A stretch of DNA of 64,000 nucleotides from Alphaproteobacteria bacterium (lineage in GTDB: Bacteria > Pseudomonadota > Alphaproteobacteria > 16-39-46), in NCBI GenBank assembly GCA_018401675.1, contig JAGYKM010000002.1:151757-215756 (forward strand). Direction: 5' to 3'. This document shows, in pieces, positions 47,111 through 55,837 of this stretch; the stretch's first letter is position 1; every line of letters begins with the position of its first letter. Under the pieces are notes generated by a model. The model saw nothing but the letters and a program-made list of their open reading frames with translations, was not told where the DNA came from and did no database searches. A program made the translations under genes and the position numbers.

Positions 47111-47182
47111 GACAAATCCTTTTGATAACTCACAACGGTAAAAAAGTGGTAGTTCCTATCCGAAGATAGAAAAAGACACTCA

Positions 47183-48094
47183 TTAGGACTCTTTATACAA
47201 AGAGGTAATACGCTTCAAAAGTGCCAAAGCATCTTCTTCCTTGCGTTGGAAGCAATTCCTTCCAATAATAGATCCTGTAGCACCACCTTGGCGGATGGCT
47301 TTTATTTCTTCAAGGATCCGGGCATCATCCGTCATTTCTCCCCCAGAAAATAAAACCATCCGTTCTCCATTGAAACATGAACGAACCACATGGCTGATGC
47401 GGGCATCTAAAGACTCAAAATCATCGGAGGCATCTGATGCAGGAACCCGTTCAAGATGTGAAGAGGGGAGTTTTACTTTGATGATATGAGCGCCCATCAA
47501 ACAGGCCATATGGGCCCCATAAGAAACCACATCTAGGCTGGTCTCTCCCGATTTAGAGATGTGTCCTCTGGGGTAGGACCAAACCACCACAAAGAGCCCT
47601 GCTTCTTTAGCGCGTTCAATCACGTACTGCAAGCTCTCGTACATAGTATAAGCTTGATCCGCTCCAGGATAAATGGTGTACCCTATACCTGAACAGCCCA
47701 ATCTTAGGGCAGTTTCTACCGAAGAGGTTATAGCTTGATTGGACATTTCACCAGTGGGCTGTAAAGCAGACCCACTGTTGAGTTTGAGGATAAAAGGAAT
47801 GAGTCCGGCATAGTCATGAGCCACTGATTCAAGAAACCCTACAGGGGCTGCAAGGGCCGAAAGACCAGCCTTGATAGCTAATTTTACATGATAAGAAGGT
47901 GCATAGGCTTCGATATTTTTAGAAAAAGATACCCAAGGGCCATGTTCAAAACCTTGATCCACGGGGTATATGACAAGATGGCCAGTATTTTTTAAAACGC
48001 CTTGTTGAAGAAGGCGGACTAAATTGGCGCGTGTTCCAGGCGAATCACTGGAATAGTGTTTCAAGATGCGATTAATAGCTGGAGGAAGAGTCAT
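47183..48094 (-). CDS. fbaB: Class I fructose-bisphosphate aldolase, DhnA type
   Basis: 303 residues. It cleaves fructose 1,6-bisphosphate to the two triose phosphates through a Lys Schiff base. The DhnA/FbaB family is shown by HLVIYPVDQGFEHGPWVSF, FILKLNSGSAL, GCSGIGYTIYPGADQAY, VVVWSYPRGHIS and HIIKVKLPSSH, where the last Lys is the catalytic residue, then GGATGSIIGRNCFQR for the phosphate. This archaeal/bacterial class differs from the class II enzyme usual in proteobacteria. With pfkA and pyk it supports glycolysis. Confidence 0.92.
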   Translation of the reverse strand: MTLPPAINRILKHYSSDSPGTRANLVRLLQQGVLKNTGHLVIYPVDQGFEHGPWVSFSKNIEAYAPSYHVKLAIKAGLSALAAPVGFLESVAHDYAGLIPFILKLNSGSALQPTGEMSNQAITSSVETALRLGCSGIGYTIYPGADQAYTMYESLQYVIERAKEAGLFVVVWSYPRGHISKSGETSLDVVSYGAHMACLMGAHIIKVKLPSSHLERVPASDASDDFESLDARISHVVRSCFNGERMVLFSGGEMTDDARILEEIKAIRQGGATGSIIGRNCFQRKEEDALALLKRITSLYKES

Positions 48095-48167
48095 GGGGGC
48101 TCTCGCTTAATTAAAGGGAACGTAAAAATAAAAAGGACGAGCTTTTAAAGGTCTACTTATGTTTTAG

Positions 48168-48194
48168 CCCTTGCGCGCGCTCGTCGCAAGAGGG
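48168..48194 (-). other. GC-rich hairpin between the AmpG-like gene and the aldolase gene
   Basis: CCCTTGCG (48168-48175) pairs with CGCAAGaGGG (48185-48194, one bulged A). No U-tract follows in either direction, so it is not a standard terminator. It may end the ampG transcript in a factor-dependent way or sit in the aldolase leader. Confidence 0.35.
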
Positions 48195-48222
48195 ATACGT
48201 GTTCCACTTCTATATTTTACAA

Positions 48223-49581
48223 CTATGGCTCAAGAGAGAGAGGAAAATGTTTTTGCCTCTTTATGAGTGAAAGTAAGCAAATAAGCCCCGGAAAAGCCAA
48301 AAGAAAAGTGAGAATGAAATATATATGCCAAGGCATATGATCGGTTAGCCAGCCTCCAAAAGACCCCAAATTGGTGGATAAATACCAAAGTGCCGATAAA
48401 AACGCATACTGGGTGCCCGTAAAGGACCGATGGGTTAAGCTAGAGATATAGATTACAAAAGCTGCAGTGGTCATACCGCCCGTAATATTTTCCAAGGCTA
48501 TGGATGCATATAGAAGTTCAATATTATGACCCTGGTAGGTTTGGACCACGAACATTAGATTGGAGAAGGCGTGCAAGAGCCCGGATATAAAGAGTCCTTG
48601 GAGTATGCCCTTCTTTTTAGAAAAGTATCCCCCCAAAAGCCTCCCTATAATAGTGGCCACTATACCAAATACTTTTGTGACATTGGCTATATCAATTACA
48701 GAAAAGCCAAGGTCTAGATAAAAAATATTCGCCATGTTGTTAATCAAATTATCCCCAGTTCTAAAAAAAAGAATAATGAGGAGAATCTGGAGCCATGCTT
48801 TACGTTTTATAAACTCACTAAAGGGCCCTAGAACTGCTGCATAAAGCCAAGCCAGACCTTGAGCCAGCTTGTGCGAATAATTTTTATGGGACACGAAAAA
48901 ATCCAGGGCTTTAGTCTTGCGCTCCTGCATTAAGTTGGGACCTTCTGGAAGGGGTTCAGGGGCCAGTAACAAAAGACATAAAGAAAGAGAAATAATCAAA
49001 GCCATGACGAGAAATACCCAAAACCATCCCCAGTAAGAGGCAATATAAAGGGCTCCGGCGCTCCCAATAATGCTTCCGAGTCGATAACCCAGGACATTAG
49101 CGGTGGTACCAGTACTTGTTAGATTGGGAGAGAGGAGTTCGATACGATATGCATCAAGAACGATTTCTTGGCTGGCGCCAAAAAAAGAAATCAAGACCAT
49201 TAAACCGGTAATGAGAGGCAAGTCTGTTTTCGGGGAGAGGGTCCCCATGAAAAGGAGTAAAATAACGAGCCCGCCTTGAAAAAAAATTCCCCAACTCCGA
49301 CGGCGTCCAAAGATTTTTCCAAAAAGAGGAAGCTGGAAATGATCAATTAAAGGAGCCCATAAGAATTTCAAAGCATTGGGTAAAGTTGATAGAGCTAAAA
49401 AGCCAATGGCCGTATTGCTGAGGCCAGCTTCTTTAAACCATATTTGCAAAGTGGAGAGAAGCAAAACAAAGAGCAATCCCAAAGGAAGCCCAAAAACCCC
49501 AGCAGAGAGCACGCGCCAATTGAAGTAGGAAGAAGGGTTTTTCATGGAGAGCCTAAGTGCTTCATCTACGGTCCCGGACAT
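48223..49581 (-). CDS. AmpG-like muropeptide permease (MFS)
   Basis: About 452 residues with 12-14 membrane segments. The start resembles AmpG: GLPLGLLFVLLLSTLQIWFK, NTAIGFLALSTLPNALKFLW and APLIDHFQLPLFGKIFGRRR, then SFFGASQEIVLDAYRIELL. AmpG brings anhydro-muropeptides from the periplasm into the cytoplasm for cell-wall recycling; paralogues may carry other solutes. Three in-frame starts exist (TTG 49590, ATG 49581, ATG 49545); I use 49581, and 49545 matches the membrane region equally well. Same direction as the aldolase gene downstream. Confidence 0.85.
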   Translation of the reverse strand: MSGTVDEALRLSMKNPSSYFNWRVLSAGVFGLPLGLLFVLLLSTLQIWFKEAGLSNTAIGFLALSTLPNALKFLWAPLIDHFQLPLFGKIFGRRRSWGIFFQGGLVILLLFMGTLSPKTDLPLITGLMVLISFFGASQEIVLDAYRIELLSPNLTSTGTTANVLGYRLGSIIGSAGALYIASYWGWFWVFLVMALIISLSLCLLLLAPEPLPEGPNLMQERKTKALDFFVSHKNYSHKLAQGLAWLYAAVLGPFSEFIKRKAWLQILLIILFFRTGDNLINNMANIFYLDLGFSVIDIANVTKVFGIVATIIGRLLGGYFSKKKGILQGLFISGLLHAFSNLMFVVQTYQGHNIELLYASIALENITGGMTTAAFVIYISSLTHRSFTGTQYAFLSALWYLSTNLGSFGGWLTDHMPWHIYFILTFLLAFPGLICLLSLIKRQKHFPLSLEP

Positions 49582-49683
49582 ATTATTCAAAGACGAAGAA
49601 AGAAAAATTGTTTTATGTGGGCAGCGTACCGCCTTTTACAAAGGAGGACAAGAAATTACTTCGTAGAAGAAATCCTATCTGGT

Positions 49684-50589
49684 TTAAATATGACCAAGAT
49701 TTTCTTGTGAAGCGGCTAAGATTTCATGGATCGCGTGAGAGGCAGTGGCTATGAGCTTGGGATTGGTATCTTGGTAGTAAGACAGCTGAGACAGAGCTAT
49801 GGATAGGGCCCATCCCCGGCCACGGGTCCAGGTAGCATCATCTACGCCTACAGTGGTACGAAAAATTGGCCTTTGAGAGGCAGCTAGAAGACACCAGGCC
49901 ACGTATAAATCGCAAGCAGGATCACCAATGCCTATAAGCCCAAAATCTAGGACAGCAGAAAGTTTTGTACCGGTTACCAGGATATTCAAAGGAGATAAGT
50001 CGCCGTGTACCCAGACGCCGGGTTTATCCCAGCTCGGGGCGGCCAATGCTTCTTCCCAAATGGGAAGCAGAGCAGCAGTATCTAAAACGCTTGAGAGTGT
50101 ATTAAGGCATTCTCGTGTTTCGACATCTCGCTGGAGAAGCGTTCTCCCTCGACTTGAAATTGGTCCCTGAGAGGCATCGATATGATGGAGCGCTTTTATA
50201 AACAGGGCGATTTGTTGGGTAAAATCATTTGGGGCCCTTAAAGATTCTACTGTGGGATGATCCCCAGGGATCCATTGGGAGATCATCCAGGGCCACGGAT
50301 AGAAAGAAGAAGGATCTGCTTTGGCAATCAGGGTGGGAATAGGTATGGGCAAATGAGGCGCTAAATAGCCTAACCACTGGCAATCATTTTCTAAAGAAAT
50401 CACGGATTTCTTAATGCGAGGTAAGCGGATGACCATGGCCTTTCCTAGGCGGAAAACCCTATTATCGGCACCATGAGCCCCAATAGCTTCTAAGGGAAGA
50501 TCGGCCCATTGAGGGAACTGTAAGTGAAGGAGTTGATGTACCAGATGGGTATCTATGTCCAATTCATCAACATGCATTTTAGTGATCAT
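49684..50589 (-). CDS. Aminoglycoside phosphotransferase (APH)-fold kinase
   Basis: 301 residues. A small-molecule kinase of the APH/choline-kinase fold. Brenner's motif is VWVHGDLSPLNILV (catalytic Asp, and Asn for metal), and the DFG-like metal site is LDFGLIGIGDPACDL. The N-lobe has AMVIRLPRIKKS with the ATP-binding Lys region changed to Arg/Lys, and MISQWIPGDHP as hinge. AAGGGATAACC precedes ATG 50589. The family phosphorylates antibiotics, homoserine, choline or macrolides; the substrate is not readable. Resistance should not be assumed. Confidence 0.87.
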   Translation of the reverse strand: MITKMHVDELDIDTHLVHQLLHLQFPQWADLPLEAIGAHGADNRVFRLGKAMVIRLPRIKKSVISLENDCQWLGYLAPHLPIPIPTLIAKADPSSFYPWPWMISQWIPGDHPTVESLRAPNDFTQQIALFIKALHHIDASQGPISSRGRTLLQRDVETRECLNTLSSVLDTAALLPIWEEALAAPSWDKPGVWVHGDLSPLNILVTGTKLSAVLDFGLIGIGDPACDLYVAWCLLAASQRPIFRTTVGVDDATWTRGRGWALSIALSQLSYYQDTNPKLIATASHAIHEILAASQENLGHI

Positions 50590-50687
50590 GGTTATCCCTT
50601 TGGTTGTCTGAAAAGGGCGCTAAGAGCCTGGTGGAAAGCAGCCCGAAATTTCGAAGGACTCTATCTTAGGCTCACTTTTATCTATCT

Positions 50688-51107
50688 TTATGTGGTCGAA
50701 AGACCTTCTTTGATTATAGTTTTTAGCCGATGCCTTACTTCATTAGGTATAACAAAATTTTGGTCATAGGGGGCAAAATTATCCCCCCATCGGGTATCGA
50801 CGAAAGTTTGACCTTCGAAATGACGTAATTCCCTATACCTAGGGATGATATGCACATGTAAATGGGGGGTAACGTTTCCCAAAGATGCGTAATTGAATAA
50901 ATCTGGATGGAATAAATTCCCCAATAGGTTTTTTACACAACGAGCATGTTCGAAAAAGCTTTCTTCTTCTTCTGGGGTCATGGACAAAAAATCTAAGCCA
51001 TCTTGTCTTCTTGCCCATAAATAAACCCACCCTAAGTAAATCTGGTTTTCGTGCAAATACAAGGACCAATGGGGAAAATCTATAATAGGAGAATCTTTAA
51101 AGGCCAT
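50688..51107 (-). CDS. HIT-family hydrolase
   Basis: 139 residues from ATG 51107 (AAGGAAATTCACC upstream; an earlier ATG 51137 lacks a ribosome site). The histidine triad reads HLHVHIIPR (HxHxH), the nucleophile region of nucleotide hydrolases and transferases. The YLGWVYLWARR stretch and the rest match a diadenosine-polyphosphate-hydrolase-like subgroup. It lies upstream of the APH-fold kinase on the same strand. Confidence 0.88.
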   Translation of the reverse strand: MAFKDSPIIDFPHWSLYLHENQIYLGWVYLWARRQDGLDFLSMTPEEEESFFEHARCVKNLLGNLFHPDLFNYASLGNVTPHLHVHIIPRYRELRHFEGQTFVDTRWGDNFAPYDQNFVIPNEVRHRLKTIIKEGLSTT

Positions 51108-51798
51108 GGTGAATTTCCTTGTGGGCACTATATCCATTTTGTGATAGCGCAGAAATGGGAAAGATCAGTGGAAGAAACAGCAACAATATTTTAGTTTCTA
51201 AACAGAGTCTCGAGCTTTCAGTCAAGCGTTGAATTCAGATTCTTTGATAGAGTGCATACTCAAGAAGAACATGGCTCTGAGTGCACTGTGGACTTCTTAT
51301 TCTAAACAAATACACAAATGCTGATTTTACCTTCTTCGTTAGTTTAGCCCTAATTCTGGGCTGATCCCGGGCTTTATTCCTTTAATGGGGGAATTGCCGT
51401 ACCGTCTATCCCCCTCGGGACCTCTCCTATCTTTTGTCAGAAATTCCCATTAGATACAAATCTTAAAAATGTGAAGCCCACTCCGTAGAAGGTGTTTTTT
51501 TTGTCCATTCTGGGTAACTCATGATAAGTTTCCCTCGATAGCTGCTTATTGCAAATAATAATGAATGAGCCGTATTGAAAGTCAAGAAAAAATGAGAAAA
51601 GATTAATTATTTCAACTAATAACACCATATTCTGACTCTTGCTCATAGCCTTATTTCATGCAATTTATGAGACGGTCGTGCGAGGGGTGTCACGGCCACT
51701 TGCGGGACATATAATATTGGAATAATATGCTCAAATATAAGGACGAAAAGAGAGATGAAGGACTGATCTGTTCCAGCAATAATCAAAGGGTGAAGGCT
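51108..51798. other. Roughly 690-base region with no firm gene
   Basis: Between the HIT gene and the rightward secreted protein. A minus-strand ORF at 51646-51437 (69 codons, hydrophobic N-terminus, AAGG before it) is possible but unsupported. A small inverted repeat AGCCC-taattct-GGGCT lies near 51347-51363. Nothing else is recognised; it is probably degraded. Confidence 0.35.
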
Positions 51799-52611
51799 AT
51801 GAATAAAATAATAAAGATAGGTTTAAGTGTATGCGTGATTTTGATGATGAAGTCACCGTTGGTACAAGGAATGGGTAACGGGATGAGTGCCTTTGAGGCA
51901 ACGGGCATGGATGATGGCGAACGAACACCTCTTTTGGCCACGGGACCCGTGGCACGCCCGATGAAGTTGTCCATCCCAAAGGTAGCCCTTGGACACGAAG
52001 CCGTTTATAGAAGATTTTTAAAGGGAGTCTTGGTTTATCGTCCCACGAAAAGCAGTGATGTGGGAAAAATAGAGCTGCCCATAGCAGCGTTAGCTAATCC
52101 TCTTGACGGCACCTTTGATTTATCAAAATGTGGTAATACAGGACGTTACTTGAGTATAGCGACAGGGTATCGCAAAACGATGCAGGCTGACAATGCCAGC
52201 AAGGTCGAGATATGGCTCACACCGCGGTTTTTGGTAGAAAAGGATATATCAGGACCGGCCGTCCATTATGCGAGTACCATTGTTCATGGCAAATGGAAAC
52301 GTACAGCTCCCGTCGGCATTTTATTCAATTGGGGCGGATGGGGACATCCCTACTCCTTGGCCGGAACTACACAGGCAGCTCGCACTATTACGTTATCTTC
52401 AGATCATTTCTTGGGACGCTGGTGCAAACGAGACGTAGCGGAGTACGACTTTCTATCGTGTGGGTGTGACACGGACGGACCCGCGTACACCCATCCAGTT
52501 GCGCTGGACCAGGAAGATGATACGGTAGATTATGGAATTGCACCGTCCGACGTGTGTACGCTATTTAAAACGCGGTTGAAAATCAGATCGCATTTCACAT
52601 TTCGTTTGTGA
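51799..52611 (+). CDS. Secreted protein of unknown family, C-terminus probably altered
   Basis: About 270 residues from ATG 51799 (GAAGG in front; the frame opens at ATG 51727, which would put the signal sequence too far inside). Signal peptide MNKIIKIGLSVCVILMMKSP, then LVQG. The mature part has phrases such as GVLVYRPTKSSDVGKIELPI, ANPLDGTFDLSKCG, YLSIATGYRK and VEIWLTPRFLVEK. I know of no named domain. The last 20-30 residues run into the reverse-transcriptase remnant on the other strand, so the natural C-terminus may have been replaced. Confidence 0.55.
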   Translation: MNKIIKIGLSVCVILMMKSPLVQGMGNGMSAFEATGMDDGERTPLLATGPVARPMKLSIPKVALGHEAVYRRFLKGVLVYRPTKSSDVGKIELPIAALANPLDGTFDLSKCGNTGRYLSIATGYRKTMQADNASKVEIWLTPRFLVEKDISGPAVHYASTIVHGKWKRTAPVGILFNWGGWGHPYSLAGTTQAARTITLSSDHFLGRWCKRDVAEYDFLSCGCDTDGPAYTHPVALDQEDDTVDYGIAPSDVCTLFKTRLKIRSHFTFRL

Positions 52612-53517
52612 ACTAAAAAAATGATTAGCAATTGACCCAGAAAAAGCGCATGGACCCAGACTCCAACATGAAAAGAGACTGGGCAGAGCCGTTTGCACAC
52701 AGGCTGCAAACGCCTCCATCGATGATAATCCTAATTTCAGCCAGCGCGCCCATTGACCGACGTACCGCCGCAACCGCTTTATTTTATCAGGAGTAGAAGA
52801 AGCCAGTGAGAGCAATGATATGAGAAAGTTTTTAAAATAGTCGTCACAGGGAGGATCTCGTTCACTTGATATAAAGATACATCCCGTCTGGGAGCCGTTT
52901 TTTGATAGCGACGGAATATCGTCTTCCTTGTAAAGCGCGTTGGCACGTTCGTGAAAACGCCTGATCGTTTCTTTAGCAGGGAGTATTTTTGTGTCATCGA
53001 AGTAAAAAGCTAAAAAGTTAAAGCCATGGCTTATTTTGCCGATGTAAGTTTTCATGGGATGAAGATGCAGTTTTTGGGCACTAATAATCTGATGGGTTCG
53101 TTTAACAACCTTACGCTAAGCAGTTTTGCTTTTGGTAAGAAAACCCAGTCATCCATAAATCTGGCATAAAAAAATATCTTTAACATCCCCCATGGCTTGA
53201 TCAAGGGGCATTAAGGCGATAGCGCCAAGTAAGGGAGATAAAGGACTACCCATAGGAATGCCTTTTTCAAGGTAGTCGTAGAAATTGCCGTCATACGTTT
53301 CGGTGCGATGGAACGCTTTGCTAATAAGGCTTAAAAGAGCAGGATCCTTGATGTAAGATTCAATGAGGGCCATTAAAACGTCAAAGTTAATGGAATCATA
53401 GTAACTTCGCATCACATAGTGATAATCAGGTAAAGCCCTATGGGTATGGTGAACAGCTTTTTTTAAACCTCCATGACCTTTGATATGATAACAGGATTGT
53501 GGAATATGGAGACCCAT
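52561..53517 (-). pseudogene. Reverse transcriptase remnant with frameshifts
   Basis: On the minus strand from 53517: GLHIPQSCYHIKGHGGLKKA, YHYVMRSYYDSINFDVLMAL, then KGIPMGSPLSPLLGAIAL. The catalytic block YARFMDDWVFLPKA appears only after dropping one base from a run of seven T (minus strand, 53174-53168). A second shift near 53120 leads to KVVKRTHQIISAQKLHLHP and GKISHGFNFLAFYF, ending YVGQWARWLKLG. The sequence matches the mobile reverse transcriptases with an xMDD centre (group-II-intron-like). The N-terminus is missing. No intron RNA, template repeat or retron structure is visible. It looks like a decayed mobile element. Confidence 0.75.
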
Positions 53518-53520
53518 CTG

Positions 53521-53915
53521 AAAGCTGTTCTTGAACAGGCAAAAAATTCACCCCTGTCAAGCAATTAGACGAAACAGGATTCCGCGTTGAAGGTAAGACC
53601 CAGTGGCTCTATGTGGTCAGTACGTCGACTGCAACCCACTATCGTGCATCGAGTAAACGTAAAGATTTAGAACCGTTGAAAGACATGAGGGGCACAGCGG
53701 TCCCTGATCATTGGAAACCCTATTTCCAGATGGAGGCTGGAGAGCATAGCTTGTGCAACGCCCACCATTTGATAGAGCTGAAGGCTCTTATTGAAATTGA
53801 AAAAGAACCCTGGGCAAGCAAAATGGATTGTCTTTTGCGATGTGTGAATCGCCTAAAGGGCCCATCCATGGTTCGTGTGTTTTCTTTTTTGTTTTCAAAG
53901 AGAGGGTTTAAGTAG
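53521..53915 (+). pseudogene. IS66-family transposase fragment
   Basis: KQLDETGFRVEGKTQWLYVV then AVPDHWKPYF and LCNAHHLIELKALIEIEKEP are the central catalytic part of the IS66 TnpC transposase (DDE; DETG and the following HDHWKPY region). The frame begins with AVLEQAKNSP and shifts near 53552 to KQLDETG. The N-terminus and the C-terminal half are missing, ending RVFSFLFSKRGFK. It abuts the reverse-transcriptase remnant, so the two dead elements may be nested. Confidence 0.8.
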
Positions 53916-54167
53916 TTGTGTATAGAGCTATGATGTATCCCTTACAGAAGACGTCTTATAAGAGAATTCCTAAAGAGGTCTACTAACCCCTTATGTCATC
54001 TTTACGTCTTTTTTGAGAGAAGGATTCAGGCTGTACATCCCTCTTGTGGTTTTGAAAATACCCTGTTTCTATAAAGGAAACTATGGTAATAAAGGAGGCC
54101 TTTTCCCCATTAGAAAAAGGGTTCCCGGGCGATTTGTACATCTAAATATGATTTTGGAGTAACAGGC
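53916..54167. other. Intergenic region before hldE
   Basis: 252 bases with no gene. No convincing promoter boxes were chosen. The hldE start (54168) has only a weak ribosome site. Confidence 0.35.
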
Positions 54168-55640
54168 ATGGAGTCTCTTCTAACGATTCTTTTTGATAGC
54201 AAAAATCCACCCATAGTATGTGTAGGAGACTTGATGTTGGATATATTTGTGGAAGGAGATGTTTCACGTATTTCTCCTGAAGCTCCCATTCCCGTATTTA
54301 AATATAAAAGCGAAAGAGAAGTATTAGGGGGTGCAGGAAATGTGGTCAGAAACTTGGCAGCCCTAGACATATCTTCCCGTCTTGTGGCGTTAATGGGTGA
54401 GGACTTTGTGAGTCAAAGAATAGACTCATTGCTCAAAGAAATTCCTCAAATCGATCCTTATGTTATTAAATCTCCTTTTATTAACACTACACAAAAAACC
54501 CGATTTACTGCTGGGTCCCAGCAGCTGTTGCGACTCGATCGTGAAACACCTGAACTGGTCACCCAAGAACATGGTCAAGCGTTGTTGGAGGCTGTTTTAA
54601 GTGCCTCAAAAGGTGTGCGCACCATGATTATTTCTGATTACGGTAAGGGCGTTTTGTCCAAAAATATTCTCAATCCCCTTATTAGCCAAAGCAGGGCCGC
54701 TGGGCAGTTTATCCTGGTGGATCCCAAAGGGAAAGATTACGGGTGTTACGCTGGGGTGAATCTCATTACGCCCAACCGGGAAGAATTGGCCTTGGCTACG
54801 AGCCTTCCTACGGATACAGACGAAGAGTGTGCAACAGCTGCTCTAACCTTGATTGAAAAGCACAAGATAGAAGCCGTTCTAGTAACACGAGGGTCCCGAG
54901 GTATGTCTTTGATCCAAAAGAATGTTGAGCCATACCATGTGCATGGTCAAGCGAGAGAGGTGTTTGATGTGTCGGGTGCGGGAGATACAGTGGTAGCGGT
55001 AATGGCAGCTGGTATCAATGCGGGTCTTTCTGTGCAGCAAACATTAAGCTTAGCGAATTATGCTGGAGGAATAGTGGTGGGCAAAGTAGGGACCGCTCCT
55101 ATTGAGAAAAAAGAAATGCTTAGTTATTGTGACATTGAGGAAAATAGACACTTTTTTTCTTCAAAGCTCCTTCCTCTGAATCAAATGTATGATAGACGGA
55201 TCCGCTGGCAGCGGCGAGGTATGCGTGTGGGCTTTACCAATGGATGTTTTGATCTGTTGCATCCTGGGCATATTCAATTGTTGAAAGAAGCCAGAGAGAG
55301 ATGTGATCGATTGATTGTAGGCTTGAATAGTGATGCCTCTATACAACGCTTGAAAGGCTCTTCTCGTCCGTTGCAGTCCCAAGAGGATCGGGTGGCAGTT
55401 CTTTCTGCCTTAGAGTTAGTTCATGGCATTGTTTTGTTTGAAGAAGACACACCCTTAGAGCTCATTAAAGCTTTGCAGCCGGATCTTTTGGTTAAAGGAG
55501 CGGATTATACCCTCGAACAAATCGTTGGCGCCTCTGAGGTTCTTAGCTCTGGGGGTAAAGTCCACAGAGTAGTATTGGTTCCTGACAAGAGCACCACGCG
55601 ATTGGCAAATGCGTCAATCGGTTCTTCCAAGATGACTTAA
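54168..55640 (+). CDS. hldE: Bifunctional heptose kinase / ADP-heptose synthase HldE
   Basis: 490 residues, two domains. The N-terminal PfkB-type kinase phosphorylates D-glycero-beta-D-manno-heptose 7-phosphate: VCVGDLMLDIFVEGDVSRIS, PVFKYKSEREVLGGAGNVVR, LLRLDRETPE and FDVSGAGDTVVAVMA (DTxxxA catalytic Asp). The C-terminal nucleotidyltransferase (from about residue 345) adds AMP: GFTNGCFDLLHPGHIQLLKE, GLNSDASIQRLKG, DLLVKGADYTLEQIVGASEV. The gene implies a heptose-containing LPS core. No other LPS gene is in the window. Confidence 0.96.
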   Translation: MESLLTILFDSKNPPIVCVGDLMLDIFVEGDVSRISPEAPIPVFKYKSEREVLGGAGNVVRNLAALDISSRLVALMGEDFVSQRIDSLLKEIPQIDPYVIKSPFINTTQKTRFTAGSQQLLRLDRETPELVTQEHGQALLEAVLSASKGVRTMIISDYGKGVLSKNILNPLISQSRAAGQFILVDPKGKDYGCYAGVNLITPNREELALATSLPTDTDEECATAALTLIEKHKIEAVLVTRGSRGMSLIQKNVEPYHVHGQAREVFDVSGAGDTVVAVMAAGINAGLSVQQTLSLANYAGGIVVGKVGTAPIEKKEMLSYCDIEENRHFFSSKLLPLNQMYDRRIRWQRRGMRVGFTNGCFDLLHPGHIQLLKEARERCDRLIVGLNSDASIQRLKGSSRPLQSQEDRVAVLSALELVHGIVLFEEDTPLELIKALQPDLLVKGADYTLEQIVGASEVLSSGGKVHRVVLVPDKSTTRLANASIGSSKMT

Positions 55641-55696
55641 GAAGGTGTGATTTTGGATAGGATTTAGGATAAAAGATCCAAAATTGGATATTTAGG

Positions 55697-55724
55697 TAGA
55701 CAGGTTTCCCTTATTTGGTATAGA
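55697..55724 (+). promoter_or_regulatory. Likely promoter of tRNA-Phe
   Basis: TAGACA (55697-55702) and TATAGA (55719-55724), spacing 16, about 15 bases before the mature tRNA. Position and match support a sigma-70 promoter. Confidence 0.45.
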
Positions 55725-55739
55725 AAAATCACTAAGCGG

Positions 55740-55815
<76 letters not shown>

Positions 55816-55837
55816 CTTACTTTTTCCTTGATTGTTG

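Noticed and set aside
51437..51646. 69-residue minus-strand ORF
   Set aside because: Possible start, but no family, no conservation evidence and surrounded by decayed sequence.
52561..53517. Diversity-generating retroelement or retron
   Set aside because: No template/variable repeat pair or msr/msd-like structure seen and the gene is frameshifted.
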